In this document: positions 55,974 to 62,820 of the stretch, piece by piece
Layout of the letters: each line of letters begins with the position of its first letter
Position numbering within the stretch: the first letter of the stretch is position 1
Assembly (NCBI GenBank): GCA_017461045.1
Contig: JAFTZJ010000048.1
Coordinates: 62,001 to 126,000, forward strand
Length of the DNA stretch: 64,000 nucleotides
Source: Lachnospiraceae bacterium
GTDB lineage: Bacteria > Bacillota > Clostridia > Lachnospirales > Lachnospiraceae
Direction: 5' to 3'
Position numbers and translations under genes: made by a program
The notes under the pieces: model-generated
Told to the model about the DNA's origin: nothing
The model's database searches: none
The model's input: the letters and a program-made list of their open reading frames with translations, nothing else

Positions 55974-57449
55974 ATGAATTGTTTACATTGTGGAGCACCG
56001 GTACTCATAAATGATGTGTGTAGCGAGTGCGGATTAAAACAGGAATATTTGATAAAGGCGTGGAATACATCGCTATATTACTATAATCAGGGCTTAAAGG
56101 ATGCAAAAATCCGGAACTTGACGGGAGCGGAAGAAGCATTAAAGTTGTCCTTGCGTTATTATAAGGCCAATATTGATGCCAGAAATCTGTTGGGTTTGGT
56201 ATATTATGAAACCGGACAGGTAGTAGAAGCATTAGCTCAATGGGTAATTAGCTCGAATTATCAGCCTCAGGAAAATCCGGCATTGCGTTATCTGAAGATT
56301 GTTCAGGGAAATCAGAACAAGCTGAATGCATATGATCAGGCAGCGAAAAAGTATAATTTGACCTTGCATTATGTAAGACAGAAGAATCATGATTTAGCAT
56401 TGATTCAGTTAAAGCGTGTGTTAAGTGAGAATCCGCATTTTGTAAAAGCGTATTTAGTACTCGCTTTGGTTTATATGCAAAATGGAAATGCGGATAAGGC
56501 AAAGAAGGCATTGCAGCGTGCATTGAAAATTGATAAGTTCAATCCACTGGCACAGCATTATTTGACGGATTTACAAAAAAACGAAAGACAGTATACTTCC
56601 GGCGTAGTTGCAGAGCCTATATATGAAGATGATTGGGCAAATGAAAAAGCAGTTGAAGAATTGGATGCACCGGAGGATGAAGAAGAATTAGATAGTGAGG
56701 AAACTGCTCGCCGTAAGATTCGGGAAATCATTGAACGAGGTGCGGCAGCAGAAGATATTAATTCCGAACAGAATCTGGAGGTCGGAAGCTACAAAGAAAT
56801 CAAGTATGGTAAACACAATGTACTGTACCTGATTGCAGGATTAACAATCGGAATTGCAGCAATGTTTTTCCTGATAATGCCGGCAAGAGTAAAACGGATT
56901 ACCAATGAAAATCAGGAATTAAAATCTGCGTATAGTGCGGAATTATCCGGTAAGAATGTAATGATTGCAAGCTTGCAGGATAGCAATGCGCAATTAGAGG
57001 CAGACATTACAGCCTTACGTCAGCAGATGGAAGCCGAGGCTGCAGCGAATGGCGGAAATAGTATTAATGATTCTGTTATGACAGGTGTACAGGCTTATAT
57101 GAATGGTAGTAAACAAGATGCGTTAGTTGCACTTGGAACCATAGATTTGACCCGGTCAGACTTGTCGGAAGCCACCAAGAGCTGCATCCGAACAATTGTA
57201 AATGGCTGTCCGGATGAAATGGCAGCTTATCGGAGTAACGGACTGACTGCTTATGGTGCAGAGAACTATCAGGAAGCCATTAATCAGTTGCAGATATTCT
57301 GTAATTTGAATCCGGATGATGTTGAGGCAAGATTCAGCCTTGCAAAATCCTATGAGAATGTGGGTAATGTAGAAGCATCCAATGCGTTATATCAAGACAT
57401 TAATACCCGATTCCCGGATTCAGAGTACGTAACAACCATGTATCAATAA
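55974..57449 (+). CDS. Zinc-ribbon and TPR protein with one membrane helix
   Basis: 491 residues. The N-terminus has a zinc ribbon (Cys3, Cys6, Cys16, Cys19). Tetratricopeptide units fill about 25-205 (for example LIQLKRVLSENPHFVKAYLV and the KAKKALQRALKIDKFNPLAQ unit). An acidic linker precedes a membrane helix at about 282-302, after which a coiled coil (about 305-350) and further TPR-like repeats lie on the other side. It presumably scaffolds a protein complex at the membrane; function unknown. A hairpin terminator follows. Confidence 0.82.
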   Translation: MNCLHCGAPVLINDVCSECGLKQEYLIKAWNTSLYYYNQGLKDAKIRNLTGAEEALKLSLRYYKANIDARNLLGLVYYETGQVVEALAQWVISSNYQPQENPALRYLKIVQGNQNKLNAYDQAAKKYNLTLHYVRQKNHDLALIQLKRVLSENPHFVKAYLVLALVYMQNGNADKAKKALQRALKIDKFNPLAQHYLTDLQKNERQYTSGVVAEPIYEDDWANEKAVEELDAPEDEEELDSEETARRKIREIIERGAAAEDINSEQNLEVGSYKEIKYGKHNVLYLIAGLTIGIAAMFFLIMPARVKRITNENQELKSAYSAELSGKNVMIASLQDSNAQLEADITALRQQMEAEAAANGGNSINDSVMTGVQAYMNGSKQDALVALGTIDLTRSDLSEATKSCIRTIVNGCPDEMAAYRSNGLTAYGAENYQEAINQLQIFCNLNPDDVEARFSLAKSYENVGNVEASNALYQDINTRFPDSEYVTTMYQ

Positions 57450-57491
57450 TGAGTGACAGGTACATAGTAGTATAATAAATAATAGCAATAC

Positions 57492-57526
57492 AAAAGAGAA
57501 ATTCGAAAGGATTTCTCTTTTTTTAT
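57492..57526 (+). terminator. Hairpin with T-tract directly before spoIIAA
   Basis: AAAAGAGAAAT (57492-57502), loop TCGAAAGG, ATTTCTCTTTTTTTATT. It ends the TPR operon, but only 9 bases separate the T-tract from the spoIIAA SD (57535-57540), so any spoIIA promoter must lie upstream and be read through this hairpin. Confidence 0.8.
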
Positions 57527-57543
57527 TGCGTATAGGAGGAAGT

Positions 57544-57894
57544 ATGAACGATGAATTAAAACTGGAACAAGACTGGCTTTGGATTCCTTTGCCGGCTGAA
57601 ATCGACCATTTTCAAGTGGAGCAGATTCGACAGAAGATAAAGGAGAAAATGCAGGAAGCCTATGTGAAATACATCGTGTTTGATTTTCAGAATACGAATC
57701 TGATGGATAGCTCCGGTATTGGTTTGATTGCAGGAAGATATCGGGAATTGGCAGTGCGGGGAGGACAAGTCTACGTAAGCAATGTAAGTGATAACATGAA
57801 GAAGGTGCTCTCATTTTCCGGATTGTATCGGATTGTGACACCATGGGAACAGGTGGTGGTAGACGAGGCTACAGAAATGGAGTTAAAAGAATAA
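57544..57894 (+). CDS. spoIIAA: Anti-sigma-F factor antagonist
   Basis: 116 residues from ATG 57544 with GGAGGA upstream. STAS-domain protein; the phosphorylatable serine lies in NLMDSSGIGLIAGRY. Dephosphorylated SpoIIAA binds SpoIIAB and releases sigma-F in the forespore; SpoIIAB phosphorylates this serine to switch it off. First gene of the standard spoIIAA-spoIIAB-sigF order, so the assignment is firm. Confidence 0.95.
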   Translation: MNDELKLEQDWLWIPLPAEIDHFQVEQIRQKIKEKMQEAYVKYIVFDFQNTNLMDSSGIGLIAGRYRELAVRGGQVYVSNVSDNMKKVLSFSGLYRIVTPWEQVVVDEATEMELKE

Positions 57895-57969
57895 CGCCTG
57901 TAAAGTAATGGAAAATGGATAATAAGAGCGAAAAATGAATGCAGAGATGCGGATAATAAGGAGGATATG

Positions 57970-58413
57970 ATGGGTAACACCAATGAAATGTTAGTTGAAT
58001 TTGAAGCAATTGGAGAAAATGAAAGTCTTGCAAGAATAGTCGTTGCGGCATTTGTGTCCAAAGTGAATCCCACGCTGGAAGAGCTGGGAGACATTAAGGT
58101 GGCAGTATCAGAAGCAGTAACCAATGCAATTATTCATGGTTATGAGGGAAACGGCGGAACCATACAAATGCGTATTGCCTTGGATGGACACAAGTTAACG
58201 ATTGTGATTACGGACAAAGGTAAAGGTATTCCGGATGTTGAAAAAGCCATGGAACCATTGTTCACAACCAAACCGGAGGAAGAACGCTCCGGCATGGGAT
58301 TCTCATTCATGGAAGCATTTACCAATGAGTTGATGGTGGAATCCAAACCGGGAGAGGGAACTCGGATCACAATGGTAAAAATGATGGGAGAACAGGATGG
58401 ATCGGACAATTGA
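57970..58413 (+). CDS. spoIIAB: Anti-sigma-F factor / serine kinase
   Basis: 147 residues from the second of two adjacent ATGs (57970); AAGGAGG at 57958-57964 sits too close to the first (57967). GHKL-fold kinase: N-box AVSEAVTNAIIHGYEG, G1 box TDKGKGIPD, G2 RSGMGFSFM. It holds sigma-F inactive and phosphorylates SpoIIAA. It overlaps sigF by 17 bases. Confidence 0.96.
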   Translation: MGNTNEMLVEFEAIGENESLARIVVAAFVSKVNPTLEELGDIKVAVSEAVTNAIIHGYEGNGGTIQMRIALDGHKLTIVITDKGKGIPDVEKAMEPLFTTKPEEERSGMGFSFMEAFTNELMVESKPGEGTRITMVKMMGEQDGSDN

Positions 58414-59128
58414 ATTGATTAAGCTTGCGAAAGAGGGCAATCAGGAAGCACGGAATCAAGTAGCGTCTGAGAATTTGGGTTTGGTTTGGAGCGTGGTACG
58501 ACGATTTGCAGGTCGTGGTCATGATTTGGAAGATTTGTACCAGATTGGCTGTATTGGATTATTAAAATGTATTGACAAGTTTGAGCTTTCCTATGATGTT
58601 AAGTTTTCTACCTATGCTGTGCCCATGATCATGGGAGAAATCAAACGGTTTCTCAGAGACGACGGAATGGTAAAGGTAAGTCGTTCCTTGAAGGAAACGG
58701 CATATAAGGTATATGTAACAAGAGAACGTATGATGAATGAAAAAGGCTTGGAACCTACGTTGGAGGAGTTGGCAAGCTGTTTAGAAATCGATAAAGAAGA
58801 AATTGTAGTTGCCATGGAGGCAAGTGCAGAAGTGGAATCTATATACAAAACAATATATCAAAATGATGGGAATTCTATTTATCTGATTGATAAGCTGGTA
58901 AGTTCAGAAGATGAAAGTCAAAAGGCAGTCAACCAGTTAGCCTTGGAAGAGTTAATGGGCGAATTGGACGAAAAAGAAAAACGAATTATTCATATGCGTT
59001 ATTTTGAAGATAAGACGCAAACGGAGATTGCCGGAATCATCGGTATTTCTCAGGTGCAAGTGTCCAGAATTGAGAAAAAGGTATTGTTGAAAATGCGAGA
59101 ACAAATGAATAATGGTAAGAATTGTTAA
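58397..59128 (+). CDS. sigF: Forespore sigma factor F
   Basis: 243 residues. Sigma-70 regions 2 (LEDLYQIGCIGLLKCIDKFE, KFSTYAVPMIMGEIKRFLRD), 3 and 4 (ELDEKEKRIIHMRYFEDKTQ, then TEIAGIIGISQVQVSRIEK) are all present; no region 1.1, as in sporulation sigmas. Third gene of the operon, overlapping spoIIAB. It directs early forespore transcription after asymmetric division. Directly downstream are spoVA genes, typical late forespore genes. Confidence 0.96.
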   Translation: MDRTIELIKLAKEGNQEARNQVASENLGLVWSVVRRFAGRGHDLEDLYQIGCIGLLKCIDKFELSYDVKFSTYAVPMIMGEIKRFLRDDGMVKVSRSLKETAYKVYVTRERMMNEKGLEPTLEELASCLEIDKEEIVVAMEASAEVESIYKTIYQNDGNSIYLIDKLVSSEDESQKAVNQLALEELMGELDEKEKRIIHMRYFEDKTQTEIAGIIGISQVQVSRIEKKVLLKMREQMNNGKNC

Positions 59129-59202
59129 GGTTACTTTCTCATAGAACTCCTTTGATTGGTAATACTACCCTTAAATCAGAATAAACATAAGGAGTGAGTG
59201 GA

Positions 59203-59418
59203 ATGCCGGGAAAACGATTGCGATGGTTCTGGTGGATGTTAGCTGTATTATTGATTGGAGCAGGTATTTGGTATGCAGTATGGAACAATAAAACAGAAGA
59301 TTATCCGGATGGAACACTGGTTATAAACCCTACGGAAGTCTTTCGTACAGCGAATCGTAACCATTGTCACCTAATCACGTTTTACAAACCGATAAAAACG
59401 AATGAGGAAGGAGCATAG
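59203..59418 (+). CDS. Small membrane protein between sigF and spoVAA
   Basis: 71 residues from ATG 59203 (AAGGAGTGAG upstream; an in-frame GTG at 59194 falls inside the SD). One helix at about 9-25 (WFWWMLAVLLIGAGIWYAVW); the rest is polar, ending FYKPIKTNEEGA. Unrecognised. It is 3 bases from the spoVAA start and 74 bases after sigF, so it belongs to the forespore-associated cluster by position. Confidence 0.65.
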   Translation: MPGKRLRWFWWMLAVLLIGAGIWYAVWNNKTEDYPDGTLVINPTEVFRTANRNHCHLITFYKPIKTNEEGA

Positions 59419-59420
59419 AT

Positions 59421-60050
59421 ATGTCGGAAACAATTTATCTGAATGTACAGCAAAGCTCCGCAATTCAACGTCCGGTGGTGCGAATTGGTGATGTAGCAGA
59501 AGTTTTTTGCGAAAATAAGACGGTAAAAAAACAAGTGGGAAAAATCATAATCACGGAATTTGAATCAACAAAAGCCTTTAAAAAAGTCTTTTCAACGTGT
59601 TATTTAATCCAATTAATTACGGATTTGGTACCGAATTGCCAGGTAGAAAGCATTGGTGAAACGGATTTTATTGTCTACTATAAGCCCGTAGGTAAACAAG
59701 GAGTCTGGAAGGACCGCATTAAGTGTATGATTGTCAGTTTAATCGCTTTTTTTGGTGCGGCATTTTCCATTATGACCTTTAATACAGATGTGACCACTCC
59801 AAACTTATTTGCCCAGCTGACGGAACTTTTCACAGGACAGCCGGAACAAGGACCCGGAATATTACAGTTAACATATTCCATTGGGTTGTTTTTAGGAATC
59901 ATTCTATTCTTTAATCATGGGGGTAAATACAAATTAACCAACGACCCGTCTCCATTGCAGGTACAGATGCGCCAGTACGAGCAGGGAGTCAATCAGGCTT
60001 TTATTATTGATGCGGAGCGGAATCAGGAGAACAAAGATGTGGATTCGTAA
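59421..60050 (+). CDS. spoVAA: Stage V sporulation protein AA
   Basis: 209 residues. SpoVAA-like: beta-rich N-terminal domain (ETIYLNVQQSS, VRIGDVAEVFCENKTVKKQV) then two membrane helices (about 100-120 and 148-170) and a short polar tail. SD AAGGAG at 59407. SpoVA proteins form the channel that moves dipicolinic acid into the forespore and out at germination. Overlaps spoVAB by about 14 bases. Confidence 0.9.
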   Translation: MSETIYLNVQQSSAIQRPVVRIGDVAEVFCENKTVKKQVGKIIITEFESTKAFKKVFSTCYLIQLITDLVPNCQVESIGETDFIVYYKPVGKQGVWKDRIKCMIVSLIAFFGAAFSIMTFNTDVTTPNLFAQLTELFTGQPEQGPGILQLTYSIGLFLGIILFFNHGGKYKLTNDPSPLQVQMRQYEQGVNQAFIIDAERNQENKDVDS

Positions 60051-60456
60051 TATTTTGTTGGCAATTATTGGGTTGTCAGCAGGAGGTGTCATAGCAGGTG
60101 CATATGTGGCATTTATCGCTTCTCTGGGAATCTATACACGACTGGAGGCCTGGGCAAATTCCGGGAAACGAATTCTTACTACTGAGACAATTATTTTGCT
60201 GGGAACAACTGTTGGAAATGTTATTACGTTATATAATGTAGCGATTCCGGTTGGTACAATTGGTTTGGCGGTGTGTGGATTGTTCTTTGGAATATTTACA
60301 GGCTGTTTGGCGGCAGCATTGTCGGATGTTGTGAAGCTGTTTCCGATTCTGTGTAGACGAATAGGGTTGCGGCGAGGCTTACCATATATAATTGCCAGCG
60401 TTGGATTGGGGAAAGCAGTTGGCAACTGGGTGCAGTATTTTTTACTTTTGAAATAG
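60037..60456 (+). CDS. spoVAB: Stage V sporulation protein AB
   Basis: 139 residues from ATG 60037 with AGGAGA, overlapping spoVAA. Four or five helices; SAGGVIAGAYVAFIASLGIYTR and the end IIASVGLGKAVGNWVQYF fit SpoVAB. Membrane component of the dipicolinate channel system. Confidence 0.9.
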   Translation: MWIRNILLAIIGLSAGGVIAGAYVAFIASLGIYTRLEAWANSGKRILTTETIILLGTTVGNVITLYNVAIPVGTIGLAVCGLFFGIFTGCLAAALSDVVKLFPILCRRIGLRRGLPYIIASVGLGKAVGNWVQYFLLLK

Positions 60457-60478
60457 AGATGGAAAGAAGGTATATCTT

Positions 60479-60940
60479 ATGAAAAAAGAACCAAGCAATG
60501 AAGAATATAATGCGTATGTGAAGCAGGTAACCCCGAAGCATAATTGTGTATTGAATTGTTTGCGGGCGTTTCTGATTGGCGGTATCATCTGTACAGTCGG
60601 AGAAGTAATATCTCAAGTGCTACAGAATCAATGGGGATTGAATATGGATGATACCGGAAGTTATGTTTCGATGATACTGGTGGCCTTAAGTGTTATTCTA
60701 ACAGGATTCAACTTGTATGGGCCACTGGCAAAGTTCGGTGGGGCAGGTGCTTTGGTTCCGATTACCGGATTTGCGAATTCCGTTGCGTCCCCTTGTATAG
60801 AGTATCAGAAGGAAGGACAGGTCTTTGGTATTGGCGTAAAAGTATTTACCATTGCAGGACCGGTTATTTTGTATGGTATTTTTACCAGCTTTGTGCTAGG
60901 ATTAATTTATTGGATATTAAAGGCTTTGGAAATATTGTAA
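60479..60940 (+). CDS. spoVAC: Stage V sporulation protein AC
   Basis: 153 residues. SpoVAC signature: KHNCVLNCLRAFLIGGIICTVGE early, GPLAKFGGAGALVPITGFAN and SPCIEYQKEGQVFGIGVKVF later. SpoVAC acts as the mechanosensitive part of the channel. In most spore formers spoVAC is followed by spoVAD and spoVAE; here a zinc-ribbon gene follows instead, so those must be elsewhere or replaced. Confidence 0.95.
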   Translation: MKKEPSNEEYNAYVKQVTPKHNCVLNCLRAFLIGGIICTVGEVISQVLQNQWGLNMDDTGSYVSMILVALSVILTGFNLYGPLAKFGGAGALVPITGFANSVASPCIEYQKEGQVFGIGVKVFTIAGPVILYGIFTSFVLGLIYWILKALEIL

Positions 60941-60985
60941 AAAACTACAAATGAAGTATATGAGTTACGATAGGAGAGAAGAAGC

Positions 60986-61348
60986 ATGGATGAACGGGAA
61001 AGAGAACGAGAAAGACAAAGAACAGAATTATATGAGCGGGTTGAGAGAAACCGAGGCTGGTACAAGCGTTTAAGATTATATTACATTGGTTTGATTGTGC
61101 CTTGGATTCTGGATATTATTATTTTTTGTGTGTTTATGAGTTTAGAAAGTCATCCGATGATATTGGTATATCTGATGGCGGGAGTACTTGTTTTGTGGGC
61201 TGGTTGGTGTGTATTTGGTACATTTTTGATTCGTTGTCCGCATTGTGACGGACCACTTAATCGTGCACCCCTTAATATGCGTTGCTGTCCGTATTGCGGA
61301 ACGAGAATGGATGTATACGAAGTGTATAAAGATCCGAAGGATGAATAA
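60986..61348 (+). CDS. Small membrane protein with C-terminal zinc ribbon
   Basis: 120 residues. A strongly charged opening (DERERERERQRTELYERVER) precedes two helices (about 32-52 and 58-78), then a zinc ribbon with two CxxC knuckles (RCPHCDGPL and CCPYCGTRM). Unrecognised. SD GGAGAG before the ATG, 45 bases after spoVAC; it may be the last gene of the cluster. Confidence 0.75.
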   Translation: MDERERERERQRTELYERVERNRGWYKRLRLYYIGLIVPWILDIIIFCVFMSLESHPMILVYLMAGVLVLWAGWCVFGTFLIRCPHCDGPLNRAPLNMRCCPYCGTRMDVYEVYKDPKDE

Positions 61349-61365
61349 AAATTATAAAAATGTAG

Positions 61366-61394
61366 TTGACTTTTGAAAAACATTACGTTATACT
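61366..61394 (+). promoter_or_regulatory. Sigma-A promoter of infC-rpmI-rplT
   Basis: TTGACT (61366-61371), 17-base spacer, TATACT (61389-61394). It starts an approximately 150-base leader before infC. Confidence 0.88.
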
Positions 61395-61400
61395 TTAGAA

Positions 61401-61541
61401 GTTGTTATGAAAAGAAAGCAGAGTATCCACTCTCACCTTAGCGCAAGGGCGACTCGGGTTAATAAAAAGTAAGTGTTTGAAAAAGCTTTTTATGTAGTGG
61501 ATAGGTATGCTATCCACTTTTCTTGTATTCAAACTATTTTT
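61401..61541 (+). ncRNA. infC-operon leader (L20-leader-like attenuator)
   Basis: Structured leader containing GTATCCACT near its 5' end (61423-61431), a CTCACCTTAGCGCAAGGGCGACT segment and AATAAAAAG / CTTTTTAT that can pair. The 5' GTATCCACT can pair with AGTGGATA of the terminator's left arm, so terminator and antiterminator are alternatives. This is the layout of L20-controlled leaders of Firmicutes infC operons, where r-protein L20 binding favours termination. Called from position and base pairing, not from a model search. Confidence 0.75.
61496..61525 (+). terminator. Attenuator terminator in the infC leader
   Basis: AGTGGATAG-GTATG-CTATCCACT, perfect 9-bp stem, then TTTTCTTGT. It lies upstream of the infC SD. 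Confidence 0.88.
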
Positions 61542-61555
61542 GGAGGTGTACGACT

Positions 61556-62062
61556 ATTAGCGATTTAATGATTAACGAACAAATCAGAGACAAAGAAGTA
61601 CGTGTAATTGGCGAAGACGGTGAGCAGCTTGGCATTATGTCTTCAAAGGATGCTTTGAAGATGGCAAAGGAAGCAGATCTGGATTTAATAAAGATTGCAC
61701 CAACAGCAAAACCACCGGTATGCAAGATTGTGGATTATGGTAAGTACCGCTATGAACAGATGCGGAAAGAAAAGGAAGCAAAGAAGAAGCAGAAGACTGT
61801 TGATATCAAAGAAATCCGCTTCTCACCAAATATTGATACCAACGATTTGAACACAAAGGCAAATCAAGCCAGAAAGTTCTTAACAAAGGGTGATAAGGTG
61901 AAGGTTTCCGTTCGATTCCGTGGTAGAGAATTAGCACATACTGAAATTGGTATCGAAATTCTGAACAACTTCGCGGCAAAGTTGGAAGATGTAGCCGTTG
62001 TAGAGAAGCCTGCAAAGGTTGAAGGAAGAAGCATGGTAATGTTTTTAGCTGAAAAACGTTAA
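61556..62062 (+). CDS. infC: Translation initiation factor IF-3 (ATT start)
   Basis: 168 residues from ATT at 61556, preceded by TGGAGGTG (61541-61548) at ideal distance. No ATG, GTG or TTG fits the SD in this frame; the first in-frame ATG (61568) is too far. AUU start codons are the classical autoregulatory device of infC because IF-3 rejects them. The protein shows INEQIRDKEVRVIGEDGEQLG, then KPPVCKIVDYGKYRYE and SVRFRGRELAHTEIG. First gene of infC-rpmI-rplT. Confidence 0.93.
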   Translation: MSDLMINEQIRDKEVRVIGEDGEQLGIMSSKDALKMAKEADLDLIKIAPTAKPPVCKIVDYGKYRYEQMRKEKEAKKKQKTVDIKEIRFSPNIDTNDLNTKANQARKFLTKGDKVKVSVRFRGRELAHTEIGIEILNNFAAKLEDVAVVEKPAKVEGRSMVMFLAEKR

Positions 62063-62099
62063 ATTCAAAATAGACGATATATATTAAGGAGGAAATGAC

Positions 62100-62297
62100 A
62101 TGCCAAAATTAAAGACAAAGAAAGCTGCTGCAAAGCGCTTCAAGACAACAGGAACTGGTAAATTAAAGAGAATGAAAGCTTATAAGAGCCATATCTTAAC
62201 AAAGAAGACAGCTAAGAGAAAGAGAAATCTTAGACAGGCAACTATGACAGATGCAACTAATGTTAAGACAATGAAGAAGATTTTACCATACGTTTAA
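62100..62297 (+). CDS. rpmI: 50S ribosomal protein L35
   Basis: 65 residues, [20 protein letters not shown] opening and the typical [10 protein letters not shown] segment. Strongly basic. SD AAGGAGG. Lies between infC and rplT in the standard order. Confidence 0.98.
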   Translation: MPKLKTKKAAAKRFKTTGTGKLKRMKAYKSHILTKKTAKRKRNLRQATMTDATNVKTMKKILPYV

Positions 62298-62315
62298 GGA
62301 TAGGAGGAAGCGATA

Positions 62316-62669
62316 ATGGCAAGAGTAAAAGGTGGCTTAAACGCAAAGAAGAAGCATAATCGAGTATTAAAGCTGGCAAAAGGCTATAGAGGAGCTCGCT
62401 CAAAGCAGTATAGAGTAGCAAAGCAGTCCGTAATGAGAGGTTTAACAACCGCTTATGCTGGACGTAAGGAAAGAAAGAGACAGTTCAGACAGTTATGGAT
62501 TGCACGTATTAACGCTGCAGCAAGAATGAATGGTATCTCTTACAGCAAGTTAATGCACGGCTTAAAGGTAGCTGGTGTAGACATCAACAGAAAGATGCTT
62601 TCTGAAATGGCTATCAGCGATGCTGAAGGTTTTGCAAAGTTAGTAGATGTTGCAAAGGCTAACATCTAA
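62316..62669 (+). CDS. rplT: 50S ribosomal protein L20
   Basis: 117 residues, [20 protein letters not shown] opening and the [12 protein letters not shown] and [11 protein letters not shown] motifs. Binds 23S rRNA early in assembly and, in Firmicutes, the infC leader as repressor, matching the attenuator upstream. Confidence 0.98.
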   Translation: MARVKGGLNAKKKHNRVLKLAKGYRGARSKQYRVAKQSVMRGLTTAYAGRKERKRQFRQLWIARINAAARMNGISYSKLMHGLKVAGVDINRKMLSEMAISDAEGFAKLVDVAKANI

Positions 62670-62683
62670 ATTATAAGATGGTT

Positions 62684-62717
62684 AAAAATCCGGGATTGAA
62701 AAATTCCGGATTTTTTT
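62684..62717 (+). terminator. Terminator after rplT
   Basis: AAAAATCCGG (62684-62693), 12-base loop, CCGGATTTTTTT (62706-62717). Confidence 0.93.
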
Positions 62718-62820
62718 ATTTTCGGTAGTATTTTGTCAAATACATATAGTATACTATACACATGAGAAATGATTGATTTGGAGCTACAGACGAATTAAGG
62801 CAAAGAATGGGGGCATTCGT

